Shown here: positions 15,166 through 21,558 of the stretch, piece by piece | Layout: each line of letters starts with the position of its first letter | Position numbering within the stretch: the stretch's first letter is position 1 | DNA from: Opitutales bacterium | Lineage (GTDB): Bacteria > Verrucomicrobiota > Verrucomicrobiia > Opitutales > Oceanipulchritudinaceae | Assembly (NCBI GenBank): GCA_007123395.1 | Contig: SKLD01000198.1 | Span: forward strand, 1-21,558 | Direction: 5' to 3' | Length of the DNA stretch: 21,558 bases | Notes under the pieces: model-generated | What the model saw: only the letters and a program-made list of their open reading frames with translations | Told to the model about the DNA's origin: nothing | Database searches by the model: none | Position numbers and translations under genes: made by a program

Positions 15166-16283
15166 GGCGCGCTGCCTCCGCTGTCTTCGCTGCAAAAGGA
15201 AAAGGCGCGGCACTGGGCGTGGTGGCGCATGGCATGGTCGAGCAGGACAAGGGCAGTCATGGCCTCGACGATGGGAACGGCCCGGGGGAGGACGCAGGGG
15301 TCGTGGCGCCCGCGGCCCATAAGCTCGGTAGCGTTGCCCTTCATGTCGACCGTTGCCTGGCGCTGCAAGATCGTCGCGGTGGGCTTGAAGGCCACGGAAA
15401 AATACAGCTCCTCGCCGTTGCTGATGCCGCCCTGCACGCCGCCGGAGCGGTTTGTCGCCGTGCGGACCCGGCCTTCGCGTTTCTCGAAGGCGTCGTTGTG
15501 CTCGCTGCCGGTGAGGAAGGTGCCGTGGAAGCCGCTCCCCACCTCGAACCCCTTTGTCGCAGGGAGCGAGAGCATGGCTTTCGCCAAATCGGCTTCGAGC
15601 CGGTCAAAGACAGGCGCGCCCCAGCCCGGCGGCAGCCCCGTGACGTGGCAGCGGATCGACCCGCCGACAGAGTCTCCCTTCGCGCGCACTTCCTTGATGC
15701 GCTCGATCATGGCGGCGGCCGTGGCCGGGTGGGGGCAGCGAACCGGCGTAGCTTCAACGTCCTCCGGAGCAGGCGCCTTTTCGGACGGTGGCATGGCGAT
15801 GTCTTGAATTCGCTCAATGTAGGCAAGGATCCGCACGCCTTCCGAGAGCCGGAGGACTTTTCGGGCAATGGCGCCGGCGGCGACGCGCCCGATCGTCTCG
15901 CGCGCGGAGGACCGCCCGCCGCCCTCGGCCATGCGGCGACCGAATTTCGACTCGTAGGTAAAGTCGGCATGGGAGGGGCGGAATTTTTCGCGCATTTCGG
16001 CGTAGGCTTGCGGACGGGCGTCTTGGTTGCGCACGTTCAGAGCGATGGGCGTGCCCAGCGTAAAACCTTCATGCACCCCCGAAAAAATTTCCACTGTGTC
16101 GGATTCCTTGCGCGGGGTCGTGATCTCGCTCTGGCCCGGACGCCGCCGGTCCAACTCGGCCTGGATCTCTTCCGCCGTCAGGGGAAGACCCGGCGGGCAT
16201 CCGTCAATGACGACGCCGACACCGCCTCCATGACTCTCACCCCACGTCGCAATGCGGAACAAACTGCCGAAAACACTTCCCAT
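15162..16283 (-). CDS. aroC: Chorismate synthase
   Basis: FMN-dependent lyase that converts 5-enolpyruvylshikimate 3-phosphate to chorismate, the last common step of aromatic amino acid, folate and quinone synthesis. The 373 residues include the family signatures: FRIATWGESHGGGVGVVIDG at the N-terminus, RRRPGQSEITTPRKE, GGGRSSARETIGRVAAGA (about 121-138), TNRSGGVQGGISNGE and GRHDPCVLPRAVPIVEAM near the C-terminus. The start at 16283 puts GSVFGSLFRI in the expected position; no Shine-Dalgarno is evident. The last codons overlap the GTG of the CobW-like gene, with a GGAGG ribosome site inside the aroC 3' end, so translation of the pair is coupled. It heads a three-gene minus-strand operon. Confidence 0.98.
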   Translation of the reverse strand: MGSVFGSLFRIATWGESHGGGVGVVIDGCPPGLPLTAEEIQAELDRRRPGQSEITTPRKESDTVEIFSGVHEGFTLGTPIALNVRNQDARPQAYAEMREKFRPSHADFTYESKFGRRMAEGGGRSSARETIGRVAAGAIARKVLRLSEGVRILAYIERIQDIAMPPSEKAPAPEDVEATPVRCPHPATAAAMIERIKEVRAKGDSVGGSIRCHVTGLPPGWGAPVFDRLEADLAKAMLSLPATKGFEVGSGFHGTFLTGSEHNDAFEKREGRVRTATNRSGGVQGGISNGEELYFSVAFKPTATILQRQATVDMKGNATELMGRGRHDPCVLPRAVPIVEAMTALVLLDHAMRHHAQCRAFSFCSEDSGGSAP

Positions 16284-16662
16284 GATCTAAGTAGAGAAAG
16301 CGGTTCGTCCCACGCTTTCAAGCACGGTCTCGGGGCCCGGACGTTTCGGTCTCATCCGGCGTCCGCCGCGGGGAGCGCACAGCGCGCCACAACGTAGACA
16401 ACGGCGGCCGACAGGGCGGCCCCGAGAGCCGGAATCGCCGCCGCCCGCCGCAGACAGCGCCATGGTTCGCATAGGAATCGCTTCGCCATGACCGGAAACC
16501 GTGTAAGCGCCCATCCCCAAGGGCAAGCCCCGAACGACGAGAAGCGAAGACCGCCAAGTAGCCGAAGCCGTGAGGCTTTGGATCAGGGTCGGGGAATTTC
16601 CCGGTTCTCCCAATTTCTCCGCGCCGATTGCCTTTCCGGTGGCGGCGTGTAGGCTTCGGTCC
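16284..16662. other. 379-base divergent intergenic region between aroC and phr
   Basis: Holds the upstream regions of two divergent genes. Apart from a low-confidence 45-codon minus-strand frame (16352-16489), nothing coding is convincing. A short imperfect palindrome, CGGGGAATTTCCCGG, lies about 60 bases upstream of the photolyase GTG and could be a regulator site. No promoter boxes of good quality were identified. Confidence 0.5.
16352..16489 (-). CDS. Possible 45-residue membrane protein (low confidence)
   Basis: An ATG at 16489 opens a 45-codon frame ending TGA at 16352. The product has a basic N-terminus (MAKRFLCEPWRCLRRAA) and one hydrophobic segment of about 22 residues (from IPALGAALSAAVVYVVARC), then a short PAADAG tail. 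That layout fits a single-pass small membrane protein. It is on the aroC strand, ending 68 bases before the aroC start. No ribosome site is seen and such frames arise by chance in G+C-rich DNA. Confidence 0.25.
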   Translation of the reverse strand: MAKRFLCEPWRCLRRAAAIPALGAALSAAVVYVVARCALPAADAG

Positions 16663-18090
16663 GTGAGTGCTCCAACCCTTCTTTGGTTTCGGCAGGATTT
16701 GCGCCTGCCTGATAATTCGGCCTATGCCGCTGCGCTTGAGCGCGATTGTCCGGTCGTGCCCGTGTATATCCATGCCCCGGACGAGGAGGGCGGCTGGGCA
16801 CCCGGCGGTGCCTCGCGCTGGTGGTTGCACCATGCGCTGGAGGATCTCGCGGAGGCGCTCGACGGGGTGGGCCTGCGGTTGATTCTCCGCTGCGGGGACA
16901 GCCTGAAGGCGCTTCGCCGCCTCGCGGAAGAGACTGGTGCGGGGGCGGTGTATTGGAACCGTCGCTACGAGCCGACGATCACCCGCCGCGACGCCGCCGT
17001 GAAGGAAGCGCTCGGCAAGGACGGACTGGAGGCCAAAAGCTTCAACAGCTCGCTCCTCTTCGAACCATGGACTGTGCGCTCGGGGCAGGGCAGGGCATAC
17101 CGCGTCTACACGCCGTTTAGTCGCGCGGTCGCGGCGAAGGGCTTTGCCGAGCCGGTCGAGACAACCGGCAAGCGGCCCGCCGCTCCTCCTGATTGGCTGG
17201 ACTCCGAAAGTCCCGGCGATCTCGGACTGCTGCCGGAGATCGCGTGGGACGAGGGCATCCGCAAGGCGTGGACGCCGACCCGGCGCGGCGGATTGCGGCG
17301 ACTGAATGACTTCCTCGACGGGCCGGTGCGCCAGTACGCCGACGCCCGCGATATTCCCTCCGAGGACGGCACCTCGCGGCTGTCGCCGTATCTCCACTTC
17401 GGGCAGGTCGGCCCGCGCGAGGCGGTGGCGCGCGCGCTGCGCGATAATCCGGGCAAGGGCCGCGAAACCTTTGTGCGCGAGCTGGTCTGGCGCGAGTTCG
17501 CCTACCATGTGCTCTACCACTTTCCGGATACACCGGAACAGCCCTTGCAGGACGCCTTCCGGCGCTTTCCGTGGCGTAAGGACAAGGCAGCGCTCAAGGC
17601 GTGGCAAAAGGGGCGCACGGGCTATCCCATCGTCGACGCGGGCATGCGCCAGCTCTGGGAAACGGGGTGGATGCACAACCGTGTGCGCATGGTCGTGGCG
17701 TCTTTCCTTGTGAAGCACCTGCTCCTTCCGTGGAACGAGGGAGCGCGCTGGTTCTGGGACACCCTCGTCGACGCCGACCTCGCCTCCAACACCCTTGGCT
17801 GGCAGTGGGCGGGCGGCTGCGGGGCCGACGCCGCGCCGTATTTCCGCATCTTCAACCCCATGACGCAGGGAGCGAAGTTTGACGGCGAGGGCGACTATGT
17901 GCGCCGCTTCGTGCCCGAGCTGGCGAAACTGCCTGCGAAATACATCCACGCGCCGTGGGAAGCGCCGCCCGAGATCCTGCGCCACACCGGCGTGCGCCTC
18001 GGCGAGACCTACCCGAAGCCTATTGTGGACCACCGCGAAGGCCGGGAGAGAGCCCTCAAGGCGCTGGCGGAGAACAAAGACCGGAACTGA
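16663..18090 (+). CDS. phr: Deoxyribodipyrimidine photolyase (class I cryptochrome/photolyase family)
   Basis: Light-driven flavoenzyme that splits UV-induced pyrimidine dimers. The GTG at 16663 gives 475 residues and an N-terminus of the usual form (SAPTLLWFRQDLRLPDN); upstream in-frame residues are not family-like. The N-terminal antenna domain includes VYWNRRYEP (about 103-111), and the linker includes RLSPYLHFGQVGPRE. The C-terminal FAD domain carries both family signatures: TGYPIVDAGMRQLWETGWMH with NRVRMVVASFLVKHLL, and DADLASNTLGWQWAGGCGAD with APYFRIFNP. The tryptophans expected for electron transfer lie in this region. A DASH-type or cryptochrome role is less likely given the close fit to CPD photolyases, but dimer specificity is not readable by eye. 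The gene is followed by a hairpin overlapping its stop codon. Confidence 0.94.
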   Translation: MSAPTLLWFRQDLRLPDNSAYAAALERDCPVVPVYIHAPDEEGGWAPGGASRWWLHHALEDLAEALDGVGLRLILRCGDSLKALRRLAEETGAGAVYWNRRYEPTITRRDAAVKEALGKDGLEAKSFNSSLLFEPWTVRSGQGRAYRVYTPFSRAVAAKGFAEPVETTGKRPAAPPDWLDSESPGDLGLLPEIAWDEGIRKAWTPTRRGGLRRLNDFLDGPVRQYADARDIPSEDGTSRLSPYLHFGQVGPREAVARALRDNPGKGRETFVRELVWREFAYHVLYHFPDTPEQPLQDAFRRFPWRKDKAALKAWQKGRTGYPIVDAGMRQLWETGWMHNRVRMVVASFLVKHLLLPWNEGARWFWDTLVDADLASNTLGWQWAGGCGADAAPYFRIFNPMTQGAKFDGEGDYVRRFVPELAKLPAKYIHAPWEAPPEILRHTGVRLGETYPKPIVDHREGRERALKALAENKDRN

Positions 18091-18121
18091 GGCGGAATTG
18101 CGGTCCACTCTCGCGCCTCAG
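18087..18121. other. Inverted repeat overlapping the photolyase stop codon
   Basis: CTGAGGCG (18087-18094) and CGCCTCAG (18114-18121) are perfectly complementary over 8 bases around a 19-base loop. No T tract follows, so it is not a standard intrinsic terminator; an mRNA-stabilising stem or attenuating hairpin between phr and the next gene is possible. Confidence 0.35.
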
Positions 18122-18176
18122 CGGAACGGCACGGTTGCTTGCACCCGCCGGAATGGCCGGTTATCTTGCGCGTGTT

Positions 18177-19124
18177 ATGAAAGCATTAGTCATTCACTCT
18201 TTCGGCGGACCAGAGACGGTCGCCTTCGATGAAATTCCGGTCCCTCAACCGGGCCGCGGCGAGGTGCGCGTGCGGGTGCGCGCGGCGGCGTTGAATCCCG
18301 TCGACTGGAAGATCCGGGACGGCTACCTAAAGGACATGTTTCCGCACCACTTCCCGGTCACCCTCGGCTGGGATTGCGCGGGCGTGATCGACGCCGTCGG
18401 CGAAGGCGTCGAGGGTTTCGCGGACGGTGACGCCGTGCTTGCCTACTGTCGCAAGGACTACGTGCGCGACGGCTCGCTGGCGGAATCCATTGTGCTGGAG
18501 CCGCGCCACCTCGCCCACAAACCCGAGGAGCTTTCCTTCGAGGCTGCCGCCGCGCTGCCCCTCGCCGGGCTCACGGCATGGCAGGCCCTCTTCGACGCAG
18601 GCAAACTAGAAAAGGGCGAGACCGTCCTCGTGCATGCCGCCGCAGGCGGAGTGGGGCACTTCGCCGCGCAACTGGCAAAGAGCGCCGGTGCTGTCGTTCT
18701 TGGCACGGCGAGTGTGCCGAATCACGGCTTTCTGCGCTCGCTCGGCGTGGATCACCCCGTCGATTACCGCGGAGACTTGGTGCCGAACGTGCGCGCGGCC
18801 GCGCCGGACGGCGCCGACCTTGTTTTCGACTGTGTCGGCGGCGAAGCGCTGGAGCGCAGCCCGGAGTGCCTCGCGGCGGACGGGCGTATCGTCTCCATTG
18901 TCGATCCGGGCAAGATCGAGGAACTTTCCGGCAAGGGTGTCCGCGCGGAGTGGGTTTTCGTCGCCCCGCACGCGGAGCAACTCGCCGAACTTGCCGGACG
19001 CGTCGTGCGCGGTGAAATGAAAGTGGAGGTATCTTCCGTGCGCTCATGGAAGGATTATGCCGCCGCCTTCAAGGACCTCGAAGCCGGGCACACACGGGGC
19101 AAGATCGTTCTGCGCATCGATTGA
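18177..19124 (+). CDS. NADPH:quinone oxidoreductase-like medium-chain dehydrogenase/reductase
   Basis: 315 residues from the ATG at 18177 (MKALVIHSFGGPETV), the standard N-terminus of zinc-free MDR enzymes. The longer in-frame extension is the photolyase 3' end in another frame. Visible features are the GroES-like N-terminal domain with AAALNPVDWKIRDG and GWDCAGVIDAVGEGV, LPLAGLTAWQALFDAG, the nucleotide-binding motif VLVHAAAGGVGHFAAQLAK, and DLVFDCVGGEALE. No structural zinc cysteines or catalytic zinc ligands are present, which supports the QOR/NADP-dependent branch over alcohol dehydrogenase. It probably reduces quinones or reactive enones using NADPH. It lies 86 bases after phr, consistent with a light or oxidative stress context, though that is inference. 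Confidence 0.9.
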   Translation: MKALVIHSFGGPETVAFDEIPVPQPGRGEVRVRVRAAALNPVDWKIRDGYLKDMFPHHFPVTLGWDCAGVIDAVGEGVEGFADGDAVLAYCRKDYVRDGSLAESIVLEPRHLAHKPEELSFEAAAALPLAGLTAWQALFDAGKLEKGETVLVHAAAGGVGHFAAQLAKSAGAVVLGTASVPNHGFLRSLGVDHPVDYRGDLVPNVRAAAPDGADLVFDCVGGEALERSPECLAADGRIVSIVDPGKIEELSGKGVRAEWVFVAPHAEQLAELAGRVVRGEMKVEVSSVRSWKDYAAAFKDLEAGHTRGKIVLRID

Positions 19125-19222
19125 CGGGGAAAGAGGATGATTGTGTTGACATAAGGAACGGTAATCCGTCCCATCCGAAAAATTAGTATTTTTACAGAAA
19201 TCAACAGTCGAACGATAGCAGA
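19125..19222 (+). promoter_or_regulatory. A+T-richer leader upstream of fumC, likely promoter region
   Basis: The composition falls clearly below that of the flanking genes. A consensus TTGACA (19146-19151) is present but has no good -10 box at 16-18 bases. TAGTAT (19184-19189) is the best -10-like hexamer, about 33 bases before the ATG. A small hairpin, ACGG-TAAT-CCGT (19058+100 to 19169, i.e. 19158-19169), lies between them. A separate promoter for fumC is likely; exact boxes are not assigned. Confidence 0.35.
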
Positions 19223-20608
19223 ATGAGAACCGAAAAAGACTCCATGGGCGAGATGTCCGTGCCGGAAGACGCCCTCTACGGTGCCTCCACGCAGCGCGCT
19301 GTGCTCAACTTTCCCATCAGCGGCCAGCCCATGCCGGCCGCCTTCAACCACGGGCTCGGCCTCGTGAAGTGGGCGTGCGCCACGGCCAATGAAGCACTCG
19401 GGCGCCTGCCCAAGGAAAAGGCCGACCTTATCCGCGAAGCGGCCGAGGAAGTCGCGCAGGGCAAGCTCGACGCCCACTTTCCTGTCGATGTCTTCCAGAC
19501 CGGCTCGGGGACTTCGTCGAACATGAACGTCAACGAGGTCATTTCCAACCGCGTCTGCCAGAAGCTGGGCAAGCCCATCGGCTCGCGCGAGCCGATCCAC
19601 CCCAACGACGATGTTAACATGGGGCAGTCGTCCAACGACATCATCCCCACGACGCTGCACGTCTCCGTCGCCCTCGCCATCAAGGAGAATCTCGTTCCTT
19701 CGCTCGAACACCTGCAAGCGGCGCTCGAAGAGAAGGCGTCGGCCTTCGACAAAGTCGTGAAGATCGGGCGCACGCACCTCATGGACGCCACGCCGCTGAC
19801 CCTTGGCCAAGAGTTCAGCGGCTACGCCGCGCAGGTGAAGAAGAGCGTGGAGCGTGCCAAGAAAGCGGTCTCCGCGCTGGAGGAACTCGCCATCGGCGGC
19901 ACCGCCGTCGGCACCGGCATCAACTGCCACCCCGAGTTCGCCGGGCGCGTTTGCAAGCTTCTTGCCGATAAGACGGGAATCCCCTTCCGCGAGGCGGACA
20001 ACCACTTCGAGGCCCAGGGCGGGCGCGACGACGCCGTTGAAGTCGCCGGTTACCTCGCCACCATCGCGGCCAGCCTCACCAAGGTGGCCAACGACATCCG
20101 CCTCCTCGGCAGCGGCCCGCGCAGCGGCATCTTTGAGATCAACCTTCCCGCCACGCAGCCGGGCTCCAGCATCATGCCGGGCAAGGTCAACCCCGTCATG
20201 AGCGAGATGCTCGTGCAGGCCTCGATCTACGCGCAGGGCATGAGCGCCGTCGTCGGCATGTGCGGGCGCGACGGTCACTTCGAGCTGAACGTCACCATCC
20301 CGCTCATCGCCAAGGCGCTGCACGACTCCGTCACCGTCCTCGGCAACGGTGCGCGCGTCTTCGCCGACCGCTGCGTCGCGGGCATCGAGGCCAACGAAGC
20401 ACGCTGCGCCGACCTCGTGCGTTCCAGCCTCATGCTTGTCACCGCTCTCAATCCCTACATCGGCTACGACAACGCCGCCATGGTCGCGAAGAAGGCCTTC
20501 GCCGAAAACAAGACCCTGCGCGAGGTCGTGTTGGAGTTGGAACTCCTCGACGAAGCCACCCTTGAAAAGGCTCTTGATCCCACCGATATGGTGAAACCGA
20601 AAGCCTGA
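19223..20608 (+). CDS. fumC: Fumarate hydratase, class II
   Basis: Iron-independent fumarase, reversibly hydrating fumarate to L-malate in the TCA cycle; cytoplasmic homotetramer. The 461 residues match the family. All three conserved regions are present: TGSGTSSNMNVNEVISNR (about 93-110), HPNDDVNMGQSSND followed by KIGRTHLMDATPLTLGQE, and the superfamily signature GSSIMPGKVNPVMSEM. The C-terminal small domain is complete (LNPYIGYDNAA...DPTDMVKPKA). GSSIMPGKVNP with NDDVN and the C-terminal GYDNAA separate it from aspartase and argininosuccinate lyase, although class II fumarase and aspartase are close relatives. The ATG at 19223 is followed directly by the conserved RTEKDSMGEM start. Expression is probably from its own promoter and ends at a strong terminator. 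Confidence 0.97.
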   Translation: MRTEKDSMGEMSVPEDALYGASTQRAVLNFPISGQPMPAAFNHGLGLVKWACATANEALGRLPKEKADLIREAAEEVAQGKLDAHFPVDVFQTGSGTSSNMNVNEVISNRVCQKLGKPIGSREPIHPNDDVNMGQSSNDIIPTTLHVSVALAIKENLVPSLEHLQAALEEKASAFDKVVKIGRTHLMDATPLTLGQEFSGYAAQVKKSVERAKKAVSALEELAIGGTAVGTGINCHPEFAGRVCKLLADKTGIPFREADNHFEAQGGRDDAVEVAGYLATIAASLTKVANDIRLLGSGPRSGIFEINLPATQPGSSIMPGKVNPVMSEMLVQASIYAQGMSAVVGMCGRDGHFELNVTIPLIAKALHDSVTVLGNGARVFADRCVAGIEANEARCADLVRSSLMLVTALNPYIGYDNAAMVAKKAFAENKTLREVVLELELLDEATLEKALDPTDMVKPKA

Positions 20609-20647
20609 TACTGTTTTTCTTCTATTGGGTTTTTGTTTTGGGTTGGG

Positions 20648-20684
20648 CACCCCCGCCGCATTTACGTGGCGGGGGTGTTTTTTT
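20648..20684 (+). terminator. Rho-independent terminator after fumC
   Basis: A perfect 10-base stem, CACCCCCGCC (20648-20657) with GGCGGGGGTG (20668-20677), encloses a 10-base loop and is followed at once by seven Ts (20678-20684). It starts 39 bases after the fumC stop. It separates fumC from the downstream secreted-protein gene. Confidence 0.95.
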
Positions 20685-20741
20685 ATAGTCGTTATAAGGA
20701 ATTCTCATTGACTGGCCTGTGGATTTGTTCACGATACTCTT

Positions 20742-21558
20742 GTGAACGTGTCATCAGCCACATCGCCCGGATCGAGGAAATCCGGGATTCTCGCCAACAA
20801 TGGATTTCGCCGGATTGCCCTTCTGGCGGCGTGTGCTTTGGCACATGGCGGGCTCTTGCAGGGGCAAACCAGTTTTCCCATCCCGATCCCCAATTTCGAC
20901 TTCTCCGATCCGGCGAATGAGGGAACGACGCCGATTCCGGCGAATGTCTTTTTCTATGAAGACTATGTAGGCAGTGGGCCATGGTTGGGGAGGGGGGATA
21001 ACCTCCCCGTCCCGGAAACATACATTGCAAACGGGCGGGCAACAGTCTCCGGGCTGGTGAGTTCTCCAAATTGGACGAACAGTGCCAGTCCCAATCTTAT
21101 TCACACGAAGGGAGGCTTCCGCCAGTATGGGCTCTCGACCTTCTGGGGAGGCTGGACCTATGTCATAACCACGCGGGTTTCAGCGGATGAGCTGGTAACG
21201 GTGGCGGCTTTAGAGGAGTTGGGCGTCTTCGGATCCCTTAGTCTAGGCACATTTCATGTGACTGGCGAAACCATCACCATCTTCAACGGGGGAGAATATG
21301 CCATCCACGAACGCACCTATTTGGCACCGCCAAGTGCAACGGGTCTGCCGCTGAATGTTCGTTTGGTCGCGGGTGAGAAGCCTCCTTCGCTAGATCCTCT
21401 CCCATACGAATTGCTGGGCGACGTTCATTTTGAAGAGGTTTCTCTCATTGCCACGCCGGCACCTCCCCTGTTGCAGTGTCCCACGACTCTTTACCTTACC
21501 ACCGACGCCGGTTGCATGGCTGTGGTGCCGTCGGTGACGGTGCCGGTCGTCCTCGGGA
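20742..21558 (+). CDS. Secreted protein with N-terminal beta-rich region and HYR-like domain (partial, runs off right edge)
   Basis: An open frame begins after a TGA at about 20709 and runs to the window edge. No ATG precedes the signal sequence. GTG at 20742 or 20748 is the best start, giving about 272 codons so far. The N-terminus has a basic NGFRR followed by a hydrophobic core (IALLAACALAHGGLLQ), then GQTSFPIP, fitting Sec export. About 190 residues follow with features of an extracellular beta-sandwich (PNFDFSDPANEGTTP, ATVSGLVSSPNWTNS, YGLSTFWGGWTYVITTRVS), rich in Asn, Thr and Gly. A HYR/hyalin-like repeat seems to begin at LQCPTTLYLTTDAGCMAVV. Such proteins are usually large, cell-surface or exported, and often end in a sorting signal. 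Codon composition is less G+C-rich than in the neighbours. The start and domain call are tentative. Confidence 0.65.
   Translation, partial: MNVSSATSPGSRKSGILANNGFRRIALLAACALAHGGLLQGQTSFPIPIPNFDFSDPANEGTTPIPANVFFYEDYVGSGPWLGRGDNLPVPETYIANGRATVSGLVSSPNWTNSASPNLIHTKGGFRQYGLSTFWGGWTYVITTRVSADELVTVAALEELGVFGSLSLGTFHVTGETITIFNGGEYAIHERTYLAPPSATGLPLNVRLVAGEKPPSLDPLPYELLGDVHFEEVSLIATPAPPLLQCPTTLYLTTDAGCMAVVPSVTVPVVLG

Noticed and set aside
16287..16613. 108-codon minus-strand frame upstream of aroC
   Set aside because: Gly/Arg-rich, no ribosome site and no family features; a different frame gives the more plausible 45-residue candidate.
16318..18108. 596-codon open frame antisense to the photolyase gene
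   Set aside because: Arg/Pro/Ala-rich shadow of phr codon bias with no recognisable domain.
19146..19189. TTGACA and TAGTAT as one promoter for fumC
   Set aside because: The spacing between the boxes is 32 bases, far too long for a sigma70 promoter; kept only as an unresolved promoter region.
19055..20650. 531-codon open frame antisense to fumC
   Set aside because: Same shadow effect; it would also run through the terminator region and has no family motif.
20633..20920. 95-codon plus-strand frame starting inside the fumC terminator
   Set aside because: It reads through the terminator hairpin and lacks any motif; the overlapping frame with signal peptide and HYR-like sequence is the real gene.

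Overview
This is a G+C-rich, gene-dense bacterial chromosome segment that is mostly housekeeping metabolism, with a decayed, repeat-bearing patch in the middle. No mobile element, CRISPR array, rRNA or tRNA was found by eye. The gene set points to a Gram-negative, probably free-living heterotroph: an LL-diaminopimelate aminotransferase (DapL), a TonB-type C-terminal domain, a predicted outer-membrane protein, a GH38 mannosidase and a secreted protein with a HYR-like repeat. Many starts lack a clear Shine-Dalgarno sequence. The Verrucomicrobiota or a neighbouring PVC lineage fits best, but this is inference from gene content only.

Layout. Positions 1-4610 (minus strand): a GH38 alpha-mannosidase cut by the left edge, a TonB-domain lipoprotein and dapL. 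Positions 4676-7156 (plus): panC-like and nadB. These diverge from dapL, so aspartate-linked lysine/peptidoglycan, pantothenate and NAD synthesis sit together. Positions 7157-8705: a broken CBM9-like/purple-acid-phosphatase-like gene, then a 472-base non-coding stretch with palindromic GGACA repeats. Positions 8706-13461 (plus): a mannosylfructose-phosphate synthase-like glycosyltransferase, an M29 aminopeptidase with a histone-H1-like tail, an adenosine-deaminase-family hydrolase and a Gfo/Idh/MocA oxidoreductase. Positions 13439-16283 (minus): aroC, a CobW-like protein with degenerate nucleotide-binding motifs and a predicted outer-membrane protein, in one tightly packed operon. Positions 16663-20608 (plus): DNA photolyase, a quinone-oxidoreductase-like MDR enzyme and class II fumarase, closed by a strong intrinsic terminator. 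Positions 20742-21558: the start of a secreted HYR-like protein cut by the right edge.

No complete new system is evident. The observations most worth a second look are: (1) a PanC homologue in which several pantoate- and ATP-contacting residues are replaced; (2) a CobW-like pseudo-GTPase translationally coupled to aroC; (3) an orphan mannosylfructose-phosphate synthase followed by a leader resembling part of a cobalamin riboswitch; and (4) the decayed phosphatase gene next to structured palindromic repeats.
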